This document shows positions 22,932 through 36,343 of a DNA stretch of 64,000 nucleotides, one piece after another. Where the stretch lies: the NCBI GenBank assembly GCA_035610835.1, contig CM069449.1:40221098-40285097 (forward strand). Direction: 5' to 3'. The notes under the pieces were generated by a model that saw only the letters and a list, made by a program, of their open reading frames with translations, did not search any database and was not told the DNA's origin. Source of the stretch: Ophiura sarsii (lineage: Eukaryota > Echinodermata > Ophiuroidea > Amphilepidida > Ophiuridae). Every line of letters starts with the position of its first letter. Positions within the stretch are counted from its first letter, which is position 1. A program made the translations under genes and the position numbers.

Positions 22932-23592
22932 CGTAAATGTTGTCCTGTCCGTTCAATTTCGATGAACCTGTGTATCAATTACATTTGTGAAACCTATATC
23001 CGACAACTATAAAGTAGTAGTGTGTATCGATCTGTATACCAATTTGAATCAATAGCTCATACCATGATCAAAGGTTATAATTATTTATGAAGTGCGTTTT
23101 TAAAATTAATTTTACAGTTCTTAGTTCCGTTTTTTTGCAATATTGAACATAGAGCACTATCGAATGCTCGTATTTGCACAATAACTATCATAGAATAGTA
23201 ATTATTGGTCAAATATAGATATAAAGTTTGTTCTAGTCCGAGGGCGCTATCACCTGTCACATCCAGGCAACACCGGACATAGTCTCTTTCTGACTCCCTT
23301 CAGATTTGTCCATGTCATGCATGCCCTAGGCCTACACGTACAAGTAGCGTCAAGATGAGAAATAGTAATCGGCAAACAATGCACTACGATTGACAAATAT
23401 GATGACAAAATCAAAATACATAAAAACATATTTGATTATGCATTATGGGATATAATAATAGTGCATGTTTGCCAAATATGATTTCTCCTAGTACTAGTAG
23501 TGTTAGTTGCGTTCATGCGTAAAATAGATTAAAATGATGTACCGGTGTATTTAAATATAACGTAATCAATGTTGTATAGAAAATCACATAAG

Positions 23593-24436
23593 GGACCGTT
23601 CATTATTTCTACCGGAGGGGGGGGGGGGGGGGGGGGGAGGGGTGGGGGCGGTAACTAGAAGAAAGCAACAACCAAAAAACCATGACCCCATTTCCCTAGA
23701 TACAAAAAAGTTATGACCCCCTCTCTGGGATGTAGACATACGTTTTGACAATTATGAAATTTTCGAGAATACTATAACAATATACAACAGCCCTCTAGTT
23801 CTCTCCAGTTTGATATTCTTCCTGAACGTGTAAGAAAGAGTTTGTGCCGCTATCCCAACTATATCACTTCTTGCATTACTAACTATCCAAGTTTTCACTT
23901 TCATGATCTGCATCACTACTTGTGCAATCACTGTCTTGAAAATATCCTTGCGTCTTCATTTTCGCTGTCAGATTCACCACTGCTTTGATCGTATTCTACA
24001 TTCACTCTAAATGTGTGTCCTGATTCTTCTCAAGTTGTCATTCTTTTGCCATTTGTAGATAAATTGTGATTGAGATTTTTTTAGTGGGGCATAAAGAAAA
24101 GAAGATGGGCATCAGGCGCGTAATTTATGGTCTAATTCTAAGAAATTTAGTATTAAAAGGCTAAAATTAAAATGTGTCAAATTTGTTGTAGTTGATCCTA
24201 GCACCTAATTTGGTAAGAAAATGCGCGCGAAGCGTGAATTTTGTTTGGCATTTTATGCTAAAATGGTCAAATTTTGTCCTAAAAAATAGATACAAAAAAG
24301 TTATGATCCCCCTTTAATTTCCTGAAAAAAAAGGTTACAGCCACCCCTTTTCGATTTCTTAAAAAAGTTATGACCCACCCCTGTTTTGTGCCCCCCCCCC
24401 CCCCTCCGGTAAATAATGAACGGTCGGTCCCCAAGG
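23593..24436. mobile_element. DNA transposon remnant, GGGACCGTTCATTATTT ends
   Basis: The left end GGGACCGTTCATTATTTCTA continues into ACCGGAGGGG. The right end has the same pattern inverted, CCCCTCCGGTAAATAATGAA then CGGT and CGGTCCCC. Two ATACAAAAAAGTTATGA segments repeat directly inside (23700, 24291). No transposase is seen; non-autonomous. Confidence 0.7.
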
Positions 24437-24952
24437 CATTTCTTTGTCAAATGTAAAATAATATAGTCTGATAATAATTAAGGGAAAAGGGGGGGGGGGG
24501 GGGGGTGGTAGAGTAAATCTTTTAGGTATAGCGAGGTGAAGGGTCAAAAAGGTTTGATGTATACCAAAATTAAACATTATCCAGGTCTCCACAAAGTAAT
24601 TATGAACCGTCCTTTAAATGTAACGGGCAAAAAGAAGGGAATTCCCCCAGGCCTGCCAGCCTGGGCTCGCCTCCTGATGCCCCAAACGAAATTACTTATC
24701 TCGGTTTGAGGCTGATCAAAGGTTATATTAATACAAGCCCGATAACGATAGGTTCCGGGTTGAAACAACTTCCTTAAACATGTTAAACGTTATATATGAT
24801 ATATATTTCTTTGATATATAAACTGTGAAGTTATAGAATAATGTACTATTATACGTGTTGTGCCGACTAAGGTTTTTGAATAAAAATAACATTTAAAAGA
24901 TAGAAAATAAAAAATCTAGACAAAAATAATGGGCCGTTTTTATGACATTAAC

Positions 24953-26053
24953 ACGGCCGAGTGCACCAAACTGGCAACTGTACCTAACATGCCCTATGTT
25001 ATGCCCTATCTGTAGCATAACTTACTAACGATGTAATTCTGAGAGAAAACTGGCGAGTAACACCAGAATAGTAACTAGCGAGGTAAATATCCCCATTAAT
25101 CAGCATCGTCCCCTTACAAAATTAATTGTCGCATGCGTCATGTATCAAACAGCAATCATATTGACACGAGTGGTGTTCCGTAGAGTTATAAAAATGTGTC
25201 GTCAGTCGCTACGTCAAGCGTTGAACTTGAATAATGCAACATGTCATACCACGTCCAGTCGAGCAATGAAAGTCCGTGTAAAAATGACGCAATTGTGTGT
25301 GTTCGACAATTTCAAAGTTTTACCGTTCTTTCAAAAATAAGGAATATAATTACATTACAAACACATCTTGTGCGAGAGTAACAAAGAAATATGGCCTGGT
25401 ATAAAATGTCACGATAAAAACCCGTTCGTTGTAAATAAATGGATCAATGATTAAATAACAAAACTATCACAAATACACTCGTCGATCTCTGTGGTGTGTA
25501 TGTTACCTATTTTACTGGCAATCGAGAAACACGGGTTCGATCCCCATGTTTTCCTTATTATTCTTTGATTTTTGTTTGTTTTTAAACTTGATGGTGGATT
25601 ATTGTAACATCATTTTTTATTTTTTGTCAATATCCATTAATAAAGGTCCACGCGTCCATATTTTTATTTATATTTATTTTTCTATCATTATCTCTTGATT
25701 GCTTTATTTAACTTCTATACTTATGTATAATATTGCTTAATGAATAACTGATTTGACTTGAGTGTTCAGTTAATCCAAGAAAAATGTTTTGATTAAAATC
25801 TCCTATGTCCTCGACATAATTATGTCAACGTAAACCTTGCAAACCTTTTAGCATCGATAGTTGCAGCAGCATAACGTTATGCTCCAACTTACTCTTGGTT
25901 CCGGTCAGGTATAACGTTTAGCGTAATTTACTCGCAAGTTACTAGCCTAGTAGCTTACCCCGGTCTGGTGCTCTCAGATTTTTTGGTTACGCCTCAATTA
26001 CTATCGAGGTAGCGCTATTCTTCAGCTATTCGACATTGGTGCACTCGGCCGTA
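24953..26053. mobile_element. TIR element with CGGCCGAGTGCACCAA ends
   Basis: Inverted 18-base ends (ACGGCCGAGTGCACCAA type) bound about 1.1 kb. Related sub-terminal stretches carry GCGAGTAA and CTACTA phrases. A lone GGGTTCGATCCCC B-box-like sequence lies at about 25532. The small reading frame inside is not supported as a gene. Confidence 0.65.
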
Positions 26054-27804
26054 CATCTTGCACATATATCGTCTGCGAGGTTTTTGGCGAACATTTTACA
26101 ACAAGTTTGCAAAAAATCAAACATTTTCCAAACACCTTTCATTTTTTCTTGAAAAATTTAAAGTTTTATAACTGTGAAACACTAGACATTATTTAAGCAC
26201 TAAGTTGACGACATTACGGTATACGAGATTTTTGAAATTGAAACCCAGTTTAACATGACCATAATTATGCTGAAAATATTGGGCGAATAATAGGTCCAAG
26301 ATATGTAGTCTCATTAATTAGTTTCACCTGTACATAATGGATTGAAATTTCATAAGTAAAGCTTACAATCTCAACGTTTTTATGCATGACATTCATATTA
26401 AAGGAAATCGCCTTTGAAATTACATTACATCATATTTTTTCTTCCCCCTCCATGATAAAAACAAAAGTATGCTGTCGCCACTACAGAGCGTGTATAATAA
26501 CTTTCTGCCATGATATAGTTTACCATAATAAATGTATTTTTTAAAATTAAGCTAAATCTTCGACTCGATTATTCGACTTTGCATTGTTTTATATTTAGTT
26601 AATAATTATTTCTACCTTTTGGAACAATGACATCATGTATAGTTCAACTCTATTTTGAGCAACAACATTGCATGGCGCAATGGTCACTTCATAGTGGATT
26701 AGGCCAAAAATAAATAGGTTTGTTTCTAGAAGCAAGCCTGACAAGTCAAATGCGAAATGCGGGTGGTTTTTTCCTTCTTCTTTTCTTGACTTGGAATCAG
26801 GAAAAATACATTTATTGGTTTATTTAGTCAAATCTGTTGATTTTTGTTACTCTTATGCTCGCTTAAATGTGATTTTCGACGCTGATTTCCACTTCCGTGT
26901 TTGCCTTTCGCCATCTTGTTGGACACAATTTTGACAAAAGATGGCGCCCTAACAATAGATTTCCCCTTTTTTCTATAAAAAAATAAATGCGCAAGAATCA
27001 AGCGTCAAAATTAAATTGGACTGGAAATAAACTGAATTTTTTGTTTGGCCTTAAACGTTAAAATTATCTTATAATTCCATCTATCAAATAATAAATACCC
27101 TCGCGGGCATGAAAGTTAAGGAGTTACTAAATGTGTTAAGGTGGTACAATTTAGGGGTCTAACATTGATTGAGAACACATTGTCTAGTATTGAAACATCA
27201 AATAAAAACCTTGTACACGTAGCTGGTATTTGATGGAGTTTGATTAAAACATAAAATAATATATCAAAGGGAATATACAAGTAAGTCCACAGGATGAACA
27301 TTCCCATCCTCTCACGGTGAACGTGTTCCTCGTGCATTTTTATTATTTTACCTAATTGTAATATTCATAGTACACATCGAATGCTGCTTTTATAACTGAC
27401 TCACATCATTGACGAATCCTGTACGCTACGAATTCATATTTCTAAAAACATCACTATTATTTCTTTATCACGTCATTGCCCATGCCGTAATGTGGAATGT
27501 TTACGATGATCATGCTCTTTTCAGTGTCGTCATTACCAAATTACGCCAATGTCCGCAATGATGTGAAATCACGTGGCCGACAAAACTGACCAGTAATTAC
27601 ACGCTATGGTCTTGTTAAACATTTGAATACATTCATTCACACCATAGCTCAAAGTTTCCTGCCAGGTGCTTTTACTCTTCATTCAAAATGTTATAGCTGA
27701 TATTTATAATTTAGATCCCTATGGATTATCCTTTACACACCAACGAATCTGTATTATCTACTCTGATTCTGAAATATGTAATACAATAGAAATTAACAAA
27801 GTCC

Positions 27805-27880
27805 TTAAACAGGGCTCGAACCTGGTCCTCTCGCTATTGCTGCGTATGCGTATTACTGACTGGACCACAGAGGCTGTGTT
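27805..27880 (-). repeat. tRNA-like (SINE head)
   Basis: On the minus strand GTGGTCCAGTCAGTAATACG (A-box-like) is followed by CCAGGTTCGAGCCCTG (B-box). Arm pairing is poor, so a tRNA-derived SINE head or pseudogene. Confidence 0.5.
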
Positions 27881-29074
27881 GACGTGGGCACCAGCATTAC
27901 GAGCGTTATTTTATACAAAGTCTTTGTTGAGAGTCTCAAGTGGCCGAAATACGCACACGTAGTAATTATGGAACGTATTCACTGCTACCGCAGTGACAAT
28001 ATGTCTAAACATCTAGTTAAGCTCATCGTTGGTGATAAAATAACATAAACATTTTTGGTGGACAAGTTAACTTGGCCACCATAGAAAGTGGTCGTAATAA
28101 AACCGAAAATACCTCCAAATTCAGTTATTCAGTGCGAAATTAATATTTTTATTATATTTTATATTAAATGTGTCTATTACCGTAAATAAAATGGTGCTCT
28201 AATTGACAATGTAGCCTTTAAATAATAAATAAATATCACATTTAATTTTCGATTTAGTTTATTGAGTGGATAACCCTGTAACGACACTATCTATATACTA
28301 ATTGTCGGTCCCTCGCCTGATTAGATAGTTCAATAATAATTTTACACTCGCGTCCCTCTTGAACTGAAAAGCGTGGCAATTGCGCCTCTAATACACGAGC
28401 TAATTAGATAGTTCACTGCCCGTTTTTTCCCGTTTTCAGACATGCGCAGAAAGGATCACATGTGAAAATCCGAAATGTTGAATTTCTTTTACTCGGGTAG
28501 CTACTGTTCGGACACAAATTGTGTTTTTCAGAGTGAGTGATGACATATGGCCTTCACCCAAAATATTTTCTTCAGGGATATAGCTACATTTCTGTATATG
28601 CGGCTGTTTGTTATTCTTAAAGATCGCATATTAACAAGCATTTATACGGGACTATACGTCCGACAAATAACAATATTTCACGAAATGTTCTAAATGTAAA
28701 CAACAAACTCTTACACAGATCTTAAAGTGACACTTTCACATTGGTTATATAGGCGAACGCGACGTTTGATACCGTGTTCGCGTTTAACATGGCGCACTCA
28801 ATACGGCGCACACGTAATGACGCAGACAAATTGTGTACGCGTTTGTGGCGTTGTACTTTTTTTACGGGGCAGGATGAAAGCAGGTAGTCCGTAATTGCTC
28901 CGCTGTGCATACCGTACATACAAGATAACGGGAGCAAGACACAAACAAAAAAATAAAGCCAAGGTACATTATATAAGACCTTTATTTTAATAAAGAAATG
29001 GAGAGCAAGGTGCAAACCGTATCCAGGATAACATGTATTAATTAAAGTGACATGAAGTGGCTGAAGGAAAATAC

Positions 29075-29235
29075 ATTTGATGGAATTACTCATGCAGTTG
29101 TCGAAACCCCATTTGATGAAGTCACCCTTGCAAGTCACCACATTTGATGAAGGAGTTACCCATACACATGATACAGGTAACCCCATTTGATAGGAGGAGT
29201 CACCCATGCAGGTAACTCCATTTGATGCAGTCAAC
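29075..29235. repeat. Short degenerate tandem repeat
   Basis: CATTTGATG, CACCCATGCA and GGTAACCCC phrases recur every 35-45 bases. The 170-residue minus-strand frame across this area (28722-29234) is low-complexity and not supported as a gene. Confidence 0.6.
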
Positions 29236-29344
29236 CATGATTCCGGTATTATAAATATGGATGATTAATGAATGTTTTGACTTAAACATGTTATATACAT
29301 AATGATTAATTGAGCAGTTATCACCTAAAATTAGTTATGATTAA

Positions 29345-29618
29345 AGGTAGATGACCCGATCACATTTTCGTAACACAGAATTATTTCAAACATACGGAGA
29401 TTTTCATATCATATGAAAGATCGTATTTTTCTCATCATCATACTGAAATTTGACGGCCTAAATCGGTATAATTACGGAGAAATCGATGAAGCATCTTGTG
29501 CGTCTAAAATAAGAACCATTAGAGCTATGCAACTCAAACTTTGGAACACGACTTTTTTAAGGATGACCTTTCATGTAGAATAGAAAACTTCAAGTTGAAA
29601 ATCGGAACATCTACCTTT
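29345..29618. mobile_element. MITE, AAAGGTAGATG family, flanked by ~73-bp direct repeats
   Basis: Starts AAAGGTAGATGACCCGATCA and ends GGAACATCTACCTTT, with the family interior. The host sequence on each side (29268-29341 and 29619-29690) is a near-identical ~73-base direct repeat beginning AATGAATGTTTTGACTTAA, far longer than a normal target duplication. Confidence 0.75.
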
Positions 29619-30777
29619 AATGAATGTTTTGACTTAACATGTTATATACATAATGATTAATTGAGCAGTTATCACCTAAATTTAGTTATGTGTAAATTTG
29701 GCCGATACCGCCGCGCAAGGCATTGCTGGTCATGAAGCTTTGGGCTGGTGGATCAAGGTCGGCACCGCCCCCCCCTCCCCCTCACACACATTTCATTGTC
29801 TTCGTGCGACTTATACAGCGGTGCGGTGCGGCTTATAGCCTCTACTATGATGAGGTCTGAATCTTACTTTATGAATTTAATAATAAGGTGCTGCGGCTTA
29901 TACGCCGTGAGGCTTATATAGCACGGAAATTACGGGATTGTCTCATCATACCCTATAGGCCTAAGCCCCTCTCATCCCCCGCACTTCCCTTCACTTACGT
30001 GATAATATGGATAGAGTAAGGCCACATCACATGGGGTATCTGGATAAACGGAACGGGCGGTATTGCCCCATCATACGCTAATAGGTCTTAAAGCCACCAT
30101 GCAAGCGCACTTCCCTTACTTGATAATCTATATATCATAGTATGGGCACATAATGGTATATATCTTGGTAAACGGAGCGTGCGGTATATTATGGTCAGGC
30201 CTTATTTAGAACACAACAAACATGACAAAGGGATTACATACGTTTAAGCCCTACATGCCTATTGGGGGACTAATGTATTTAATGTAAATTGGCCCGAAAA
30301 AAACGGGGTTGGCACACAAAGTGCTCAAATACAATCATGGAATGGTACAAGTGATCTTGAAAGATAGACTCCGCCGACCATAAATATGAATTTGATATTA
30401 AACTAAATAACCGACTATAGAACTAGAACCCACTAAACGCTCAGAACGCAGGCCTACGGCGGCACCACATCAACATTTTAAAGGGGAAAACGGGGGTGGA
30501 GTGGGGGACAATAAAACAATCTAGGGGGGGGGGGGCAAGACAAAACACTTGGGTGGAAAATTCAAACCTTTTGGCTTTTATTGTAAACATTCCTGAAATT
30601 AGATTAATTTATTATAAAACAGACATTTTGGACCAATTAAAAGCTAATATAACTTTCAATTTTGACATTAAAATTGAACTTTTTATTATTATTTGGGGTA
30701 CAAAATGCGTAGGGACTGAAACTGTGGGAGAGGTCACGACTGGTGGCATTTCCCCCACCCCCGGTAGCGATTATCTT

Positions 30778-30908
30778 TTTCGTACATGAGTTTAACAAAA
30801 ATCAGTTAATTTGTTTAAAAATGTTAAATGTTAGTGAATTCTGCTTTATTTCGTATTAAAACGGAATAAATCAATTTGGTTAAACTCATATGATCATGTA
30901 CGAAAAAA
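30778..30908. repeat. Small foldback repeat
   Basis: TTTTTCGTACATGAGTTTAAC and its complement, with a short interruption, lie about 90 bases apart. Flanking CCACC(C)GGTAG phrases extend the symmetry. Confidence 0.55.
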
Positions 30909-30929
30909 AACCCGCCACCCGGTAGTGCC

Positions 30930-32330
30930 GCCACTGCACATGGGGTAGGTCTACCTAAGGTCACATGGGGTACACACCCATATGTGGCCTATACTTATAT
31001 TAAGGCAATCCAGATACTCTTAATATTCTAAAGTATTCTTATTAATCCACGAAGGCCCTAATAACCGCATAAAAAGTTATCACGGATGCCCTTAATATTC
31101 GATTCAAGATATACCAAATAGTCCAGGGAGGTCCTATATTGGATCACGTAAGGGCATATGGAGTATCTTGGTTATTAAAGTACATGGGGGGGGGGGGGGT
31201 ACCTGAATATTCAAGGGCATCATGTTGTTTATAAATGGCGTTTGGATTTCTTAAGGGCATACAGTAAGTATGGATTAAGGGCACTGTGGCACCAATGTCA
31301 GTATTAAGGGCACAGGGTACATGGAGTATCAACGACATACTCTTGCTGTTTTACAATACCATCATCCTACGTTTTGATATGACTAACCGCCCACTAAAGC
31401 TTCGGCAACGATACCTGCGCTTTCCATTATAAATTGGATAATAGTACAGGCACATGCGGTACCTGGCACGTGCGGTACCTGGGTTATTACGTCCACCTGT
31501 GAGGGGTTGGGTCTAAACGTGGAGTACTTGGGATTAGGAACATGTATTATTTAAGAGCACATTGGGCCTATACGCTCATGGTGTATTAAGGGCACCATGT
31601 CACTTACATTATATTAAGGGCACCTTAGGTACCTGCATTATTTAAGGACATGTTCTTGATATTTATATAAACAAGTTTATAACGCTTTGAAATTACTCAC
31701 CTCTGTCTATTTTGATATGACTAACTGCCCGCTATCTTCGGCACCCGCGTTTAATTTACTTGAATATGATCAAGTAAGGGCACAAGGGTATTATAACGGC
31801 ACATACAGTACCTAGATCATGTGATACCCGATGCAATATTAAGGGCACCTGTGGTAACTGGAGTAGGGGTACTCTCTAAATACAAAACGAGTGGAAAGAG
31901 TGGACATTCACTCGAAAAGGAGTGAAGGGAGTGAAACACAGGACAACCCGTTTTAGAGTGTAAAATGTCCACTCAATAAAGTGGAACATTGTCATATAAA
32001 ATCCCCTTTCACTCCTTTTAGAGTGTTTTCCACTCAAAAACGTGTTGTCCTGCGTTTAACTCCTTGAAAAAGTGGAAAACCACTCTTTTACATTTAGAGA
32101 GTAGGGATTAGGCCTATGGGGTACCTGCATTTCAGGTCACATGGGAGGCCTACATCCTGAGGTACCTGGGTATCTGGATATTAAAAACACAAAGGGTATA
32201 GGCCTACCTGGATTAAGACACTTCACATAATACCTGGATTATCAAATGTACCTGCGATATTCAGATTATTGAGGGCCCGTCTGGATTATTTAAGGGCATG
32301 TTCTTGATATTGTACCAAATTTTCTTACGC
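30930..32330. repeat. Degenerate ~30-bp minisatellite-like region
   Basis: Dozens of variants of GGATTATTAAGGGCAC and CATGGGGTACCTGG. Longer blocks with TTTTGATATGACTAAC and GCCCGCTATCTTCGGCA occur at 31370 and 31715, and a related phrase (TACTAACCTCCCGTTATCTT) at 32336 next to the Helitron-like end, suggesting these repeats belong to its body. Confidence 0.65.
31866..32103. mobile_element. MITE with ACTCTCTAAAT ends
   Basis: The left end TACTCTCTAAATACAAAACG and right end CTTTTACATTTAGAGAGTA are inverted. The interior is rich in GAGTGGA/TCCACTC and AGTGAA repeats that also pair across the centre. Nested in the minisatellite region. Confidence 0.7.
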
Positions 32331-32339
32331 TTTGTTTAC

Positions 32340-32394
32340 TAACCTCCCGTTATCTTCTAGCGGGTTCCGCGCGAAGCGCGGATGCCCGCTAGTA
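32340..32394 (+). mobile_element. Helitron-like 3' terminus
   Basis: A GC hairpin (CCGCGCGAAGCGCGG), itself within CTAGCGGG...CCCGCTAG, ends in CTAG followed by T. A hairpin then CTRR just before a T is the classic Helitron 3' end. No Rep/helicase gene is visible, so a non-autonomous copy; the 5' end was not located. Confidence 0.55.
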
Positions 32395-32427
32395 TATTAT
32401 TAAAAACCGTCGCCATCTTCAGAATGA

Positions 32428-32518
32428 TCCGTGGCGCAGCGGACTAGAGCGCTGGACGATTACTGCTTTTATCGCAGATGGCATTTCTAAGAGACGTGTT
32501 CGAGTCCCGGCGGGGATG
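32428..32518 (+). repeat. tRNA-like sequence with insertion
   Basis: ATCCGTGGCGCAGCGGACTA forms an A-box-like start and TGTTCGAGTCCCGGCGGGGA the B-box and part of the acceptor stem. The anticodon region is too long and irregular for a standard tRNA. Probably a SINE head. Confidence 0.5.
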
Positions 32519-33595
32519 ATGTTTTTTTGTGTCATCTAAAGTTAACTTTTTTATTTTATTAAATAGACATATTATTAGCACTCTAGTTTGCACATTTTAT
32601 ATTCTTTTTTTCAATACAGATCATTTAAAAATATTTTTTTGGATAAAATGGTTTTAATTTTCGATTTAGCAGTAGGCCTACATAACTATTGAGTGGATAA
32701 ACTATTTGCGTTGCATACGTTGCTTTCACTTTTCAGACAACTTGTTTTGTATAAACATTGGTACTTTTTGATGTTCCATTATATTAATTAATTACAATAT
32801 CATTAGTTTGTTTATTAACGAGACTCTTTTTGGGGGTACGAGTGAGCACTTTATTTAATCACATTTTTCTTTTTTTGATTCGGTTGTTGTGTTGCGTGAA
32901 TGTGATGTTTTATTTTTATTTTTACATAACGATTGACTATTTATAGTATTAATAATAATTATCCTGGCGCCCCGGAAAAACCAAGTTATTTTGTTGCACT
33001 TTTGAATTTGTCATAAATTACGTTTTTCTCGTAATTAATAAACATTGGAATTTAAATTAAATTTTAAATTATGATATTTTTTTCTTCTTTTTTCCCCATA
33101 GTAAACTTTACCACATATCGCTCACATAACTTCTCGGTGATTTTCTTCCAGAAACAACACACTAGTGATCCTCTTGCCGACTTCCACAAAAGTCAACAAA
33201 ACCAATATCAAGTCTTCTCATCCTTTTGACACTTGCCACCCAGTTTTTTAGAAGACCTTGTTTACATCGTTTACGCATTCACTACAATTGGATTTTCATC
33301 GAAAAATTCTTACGGGATTGTTATACATCAACGGGAGTAGAACACACGATCGTAACATTAATTATAGACCTATATTAATGTTATTTATTATTTTGTATTA
33401 ATATTATGTGTTAGCCCTTGTCTGCGGTTAATTGATATACATGTAGGAATGATGATCTTTTGGTGTATCTACAAACAAATGAGCATCTTTATTGAAAGAC
33501 GGTACATCATGATTCTGAACCATATATGTATTTTCAATATTTTCTTCGGATTTTTTCCTTATACCAAGATCAAGATCCAGACGATCAGCATACGC

Positions 33596-33783
33596 CTAAG
33601 CATATTGTTGATCATCAGAAATGTTCTTTGCCGCATCGACCTTTTTAAGCTTTAGACCTGATTTGTCGACGCATGCGTTCTCGTAAACTTCTCGATGTTC
33701 TCGCGAGATCTCGTCGACGCATGATGGAAATGTTGTATTCTCGTTAACAGATAGATTGTATGCTTTATCGTTATCCAATCGAT
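33596..33783 (-). CDS. Copy B exon 10: complete C-terminal tail
   Basis: The acceptor TTTTTTCAATAG leads to RLDNDKAYNLSV and on to EVYENACVD and a terminal DDQQYA before TAG at 33596. YENA has the YxN pattern bound by Grb2-type SH2 domains (family knowledge). It gives the likely sequence missing from copy A. Confidence 0.75.
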
Positions 33784-34559
33784 CTATTGAAAAAATGAAA
33801 AACATAAGTTAACAGATTAATGATTTAATAAATACAATTTAATTTGTGAATGCACGCTCATCCTTATGCTTCATTTTAAATTGCAGCAATATTCTTACTT
33901 AAAAGTTAAGTATCTTCATCTGTTCATTGAAAACCAGAATGATATGTTGTTCTATGCAGAGCATGATTTTCTATTCAGAATAGCTAAGGATTTGTTCTTA
34001 TGAATGAAATGATTATAGGTCAATAAATGCGTATGTGTTGTTTCGGGAGAAAGTAGACAAAGTAATGCACGCACGCTGATGTTGATGTGTGAGCATATCA
34101 ACATTTGCGCATTAATACACGACACTATACAAATAAAAATTCACAATTTATGCATAATTTTAACGGATACAAACATGAAACAAGTTTGTTAACTCCCGCA
34201 GTGAAAATCGACGGGAACCCGCGATTCCTGAACATCGAATCAAAACAAGGCGCGCATTGAACGGCGCACTCGCGAAGCGCATCAGGCATTTCAACGCACT
34301 CCGCGTATTTAAGTTTCTTGCTTTCTGATTGGTTCGACACTACTAACAGTGTATGAATATATTTGTGGACGAGATCTTTGAGAAAAACATATTAATTGCT
34401 CAGAATGCAAAGAATATGTTTTTCTATGTTTTGTTTTAGTACTGATATGATTTGTGTTGTGTACTAAGCTATTATATGTTTTTTTTGAAAGGATGCATGA
34501 AAAATATATCATGTGTTCGTTTGAATAGAAAAACATAACTAGTTTAATTAAAAACATAT

Positions 34560-35220
34560 CAGCTGTTGCAATGAACTGAAAAACATATTATTCTGGATTT
34601 CAGTGCTTGCTGTAATTGAACATAATGTTATTGTCCAGTTGATAAGTTGCCATGGAGTGGTTCCTAAATTGGGTGGAACCAGGCTGTGCATGAGCCGGGG
34701 ATCGAGGCTGGGTCGCGTGCGCGGAAATCAGACACCTTACCGATTATGCTAACTGTTCAGCTCGAAAACCTTTTTCGAGGCCATTTAATAGCCACCGGGT
34801 TGTGCCACGAGATAGACCCGGGAAAGTGCGCGGTACCAGCAACTCGCAGTGTACTAGTAGACGATGGCATCTTACCGTCTGCGCTACTGGTCAGCTCGCG
34901 ATAGACTGGTGAAGCGCGCGGTACCAACATAGCCGTTTTGGGATTTATAGTGTGTAAGACATAGGGTTAAGCGACAACTCACTGCGCCACATAACGATGT
35001 AGAGAAGAGCAGTCAGAAAAACACTAATTAGACACCCGCGTCATGAATCAAATCTTTCTTCGCGCGGAAAAATGTGTGTCATCTGCCTGGATGTGCGTTC
35101 ACCAATCAGTGTATGGGTTAATGATTAATCATGGTGGTTGTTTACTCCTGTAGTTACTGTAAACTAATCATATCGAAATTGACTTTAACGGTTAGTATTT
35201 AATCACTTATTTCACATTGA
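34560..35220. other. Copy B-specific sequence in the last intron
   Basis: Absent from the matching part of copy A. Contains a GC-richer stretch (34640-34920) with GCGCGGTACCA repeated near 34837 and 34917 and degenerate B-box-like phrases. Probably an old insertion; no gene recognised. Confidence 0.5.
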
Positions 35221-35291
35221 CCGGCCTTAATCGAAACAAAATGATTGAAGGTAAATTATAAAAAGATGATGATAACAATCTATTTCCTCAC

Positions 35292-35488
35292 CAAAACCAG
35301 TTTCCAATCCGTTCTTGTCCCCATGTTGTTTAGTATCCAGTTCCTGATAGGCGTCATTTCTCTCTATGTCCTTTAAATTAAGTTCGGTATAATTCTGTGA
35401 TTGTTTCCCCTTTTCTAATGGGTCGCGTTCATTGTTCATTGTAGATATTGCCACTGGTGGAATTGGGTCACGTGGCTGTTTTCCTGTC
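35292..35488 (-). CDS. Copy B exon 9: ITAM-like tail
   Basis: One codon longer than copy A (extra Gln before SQNYTEL). YTEL and YQEL spacing is unchanged. The donor TTTTG|GTGAGG is conserved, as is readable intron sequence that would give an alternative tail. Confidence 0.77.
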
Positions 35489-35781
35489 CTGCGGTTGGGG
35501 AGACAATATTTCAGTTAGGCTTAATTTGTTTTCCTCAAAATCAATGATCATTAGGCTTATTATTGAGTAAAAAATAATCAAATTACTTCTCTTATGAATA
35601 TGTATTGCATTTCTTTCTTTTAGGGTGAACATAGCTTGCGGCACCACAGGATCTATCAGTTGACTTTTGTATTTAAACAATTAAATGTGTGTGACTAGTG
35701 AGATTCTCTAATTTGCAAGTATTTCGCTTAGGCCTGTAGCATCTAAAGGTCTAGCGTCTCTTATTAAAATGAAGGATTAAA

Positions 35782-36128
35782 TATGTATGTTCTGATTACC
35801 TTTTTTCGGCTATGATTTTTTTTCAAATCAAGATATTTTGATATCAGAATAATCTAATATTGTTCTCATTATATCTGTAAAATCTTAGGGGCCAGAAATG
35901 TTCCATTTATAAATTTTAGGCTAAAATCTGGTGAATTAATGCCAAAGGTGGTACACCAGCCAGTAACTACTCAATGGGCATATTTCTTGTGACCTTTTGC
36001 TTCTAAAATAAGAACCATTGGAATTCTGCAGCTCAAACTTTGGAATGCGAAATATCAAGGATGACCTTTAAGTGAAATAGAAAACTTCAAGTTGAAAATC
36101 GTGCCAGCAATTAGAACATCTACCTTTA
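35782..36128. mobile_element. MITE, AAAGGTAGATGTTCC family (copy B, first)
   Basis: Counterpart of 4940-5303, ending AGAACATCTACCTTTA. Present in both copies, so it predates the duplication. Confidence 0.7.
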
Positions 36129-36343
36129 AAACAACTCCACAAACTCTAAGAGAATGTTATACACCAAATTCATAAAGGGAATACTGTTGATAATCATTGC
36201 ATTGTTCCGCAACTTTTATGTATATTCGTTAAGTTTCCTCTAAATTTATCTGAATTCTTCAAACCTAAAGCTGCAATTTGAACACGACATTATTTATTTC
36301 ATAATATTTCAAAATGTGAAATTAGTTATATTTTCCTATTTAC

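Larger units (their letters stand above)
22932..33595. other. Gene-free intergenic repeat region
   Basis: Between the start of copy A and the end of copy B no supported coding gene is visible. The stretch holds two TIR elements (23593-24436, 24953-26053), G-runs, a tRNA-like sequence, minisatellites and a Helitron-like end, listed separately. In 26054-27800 and 32520-33590 nothing recognisable was found beyond AT-rich sequence. Confidence 0.7.

Noticed and set aside
28722..29234. 170-residue minus-strand open frame
   Set aside because: It runs through short degenerate tandem repeats, has no recognisable domain or splice context, and its composition follows the repeat.
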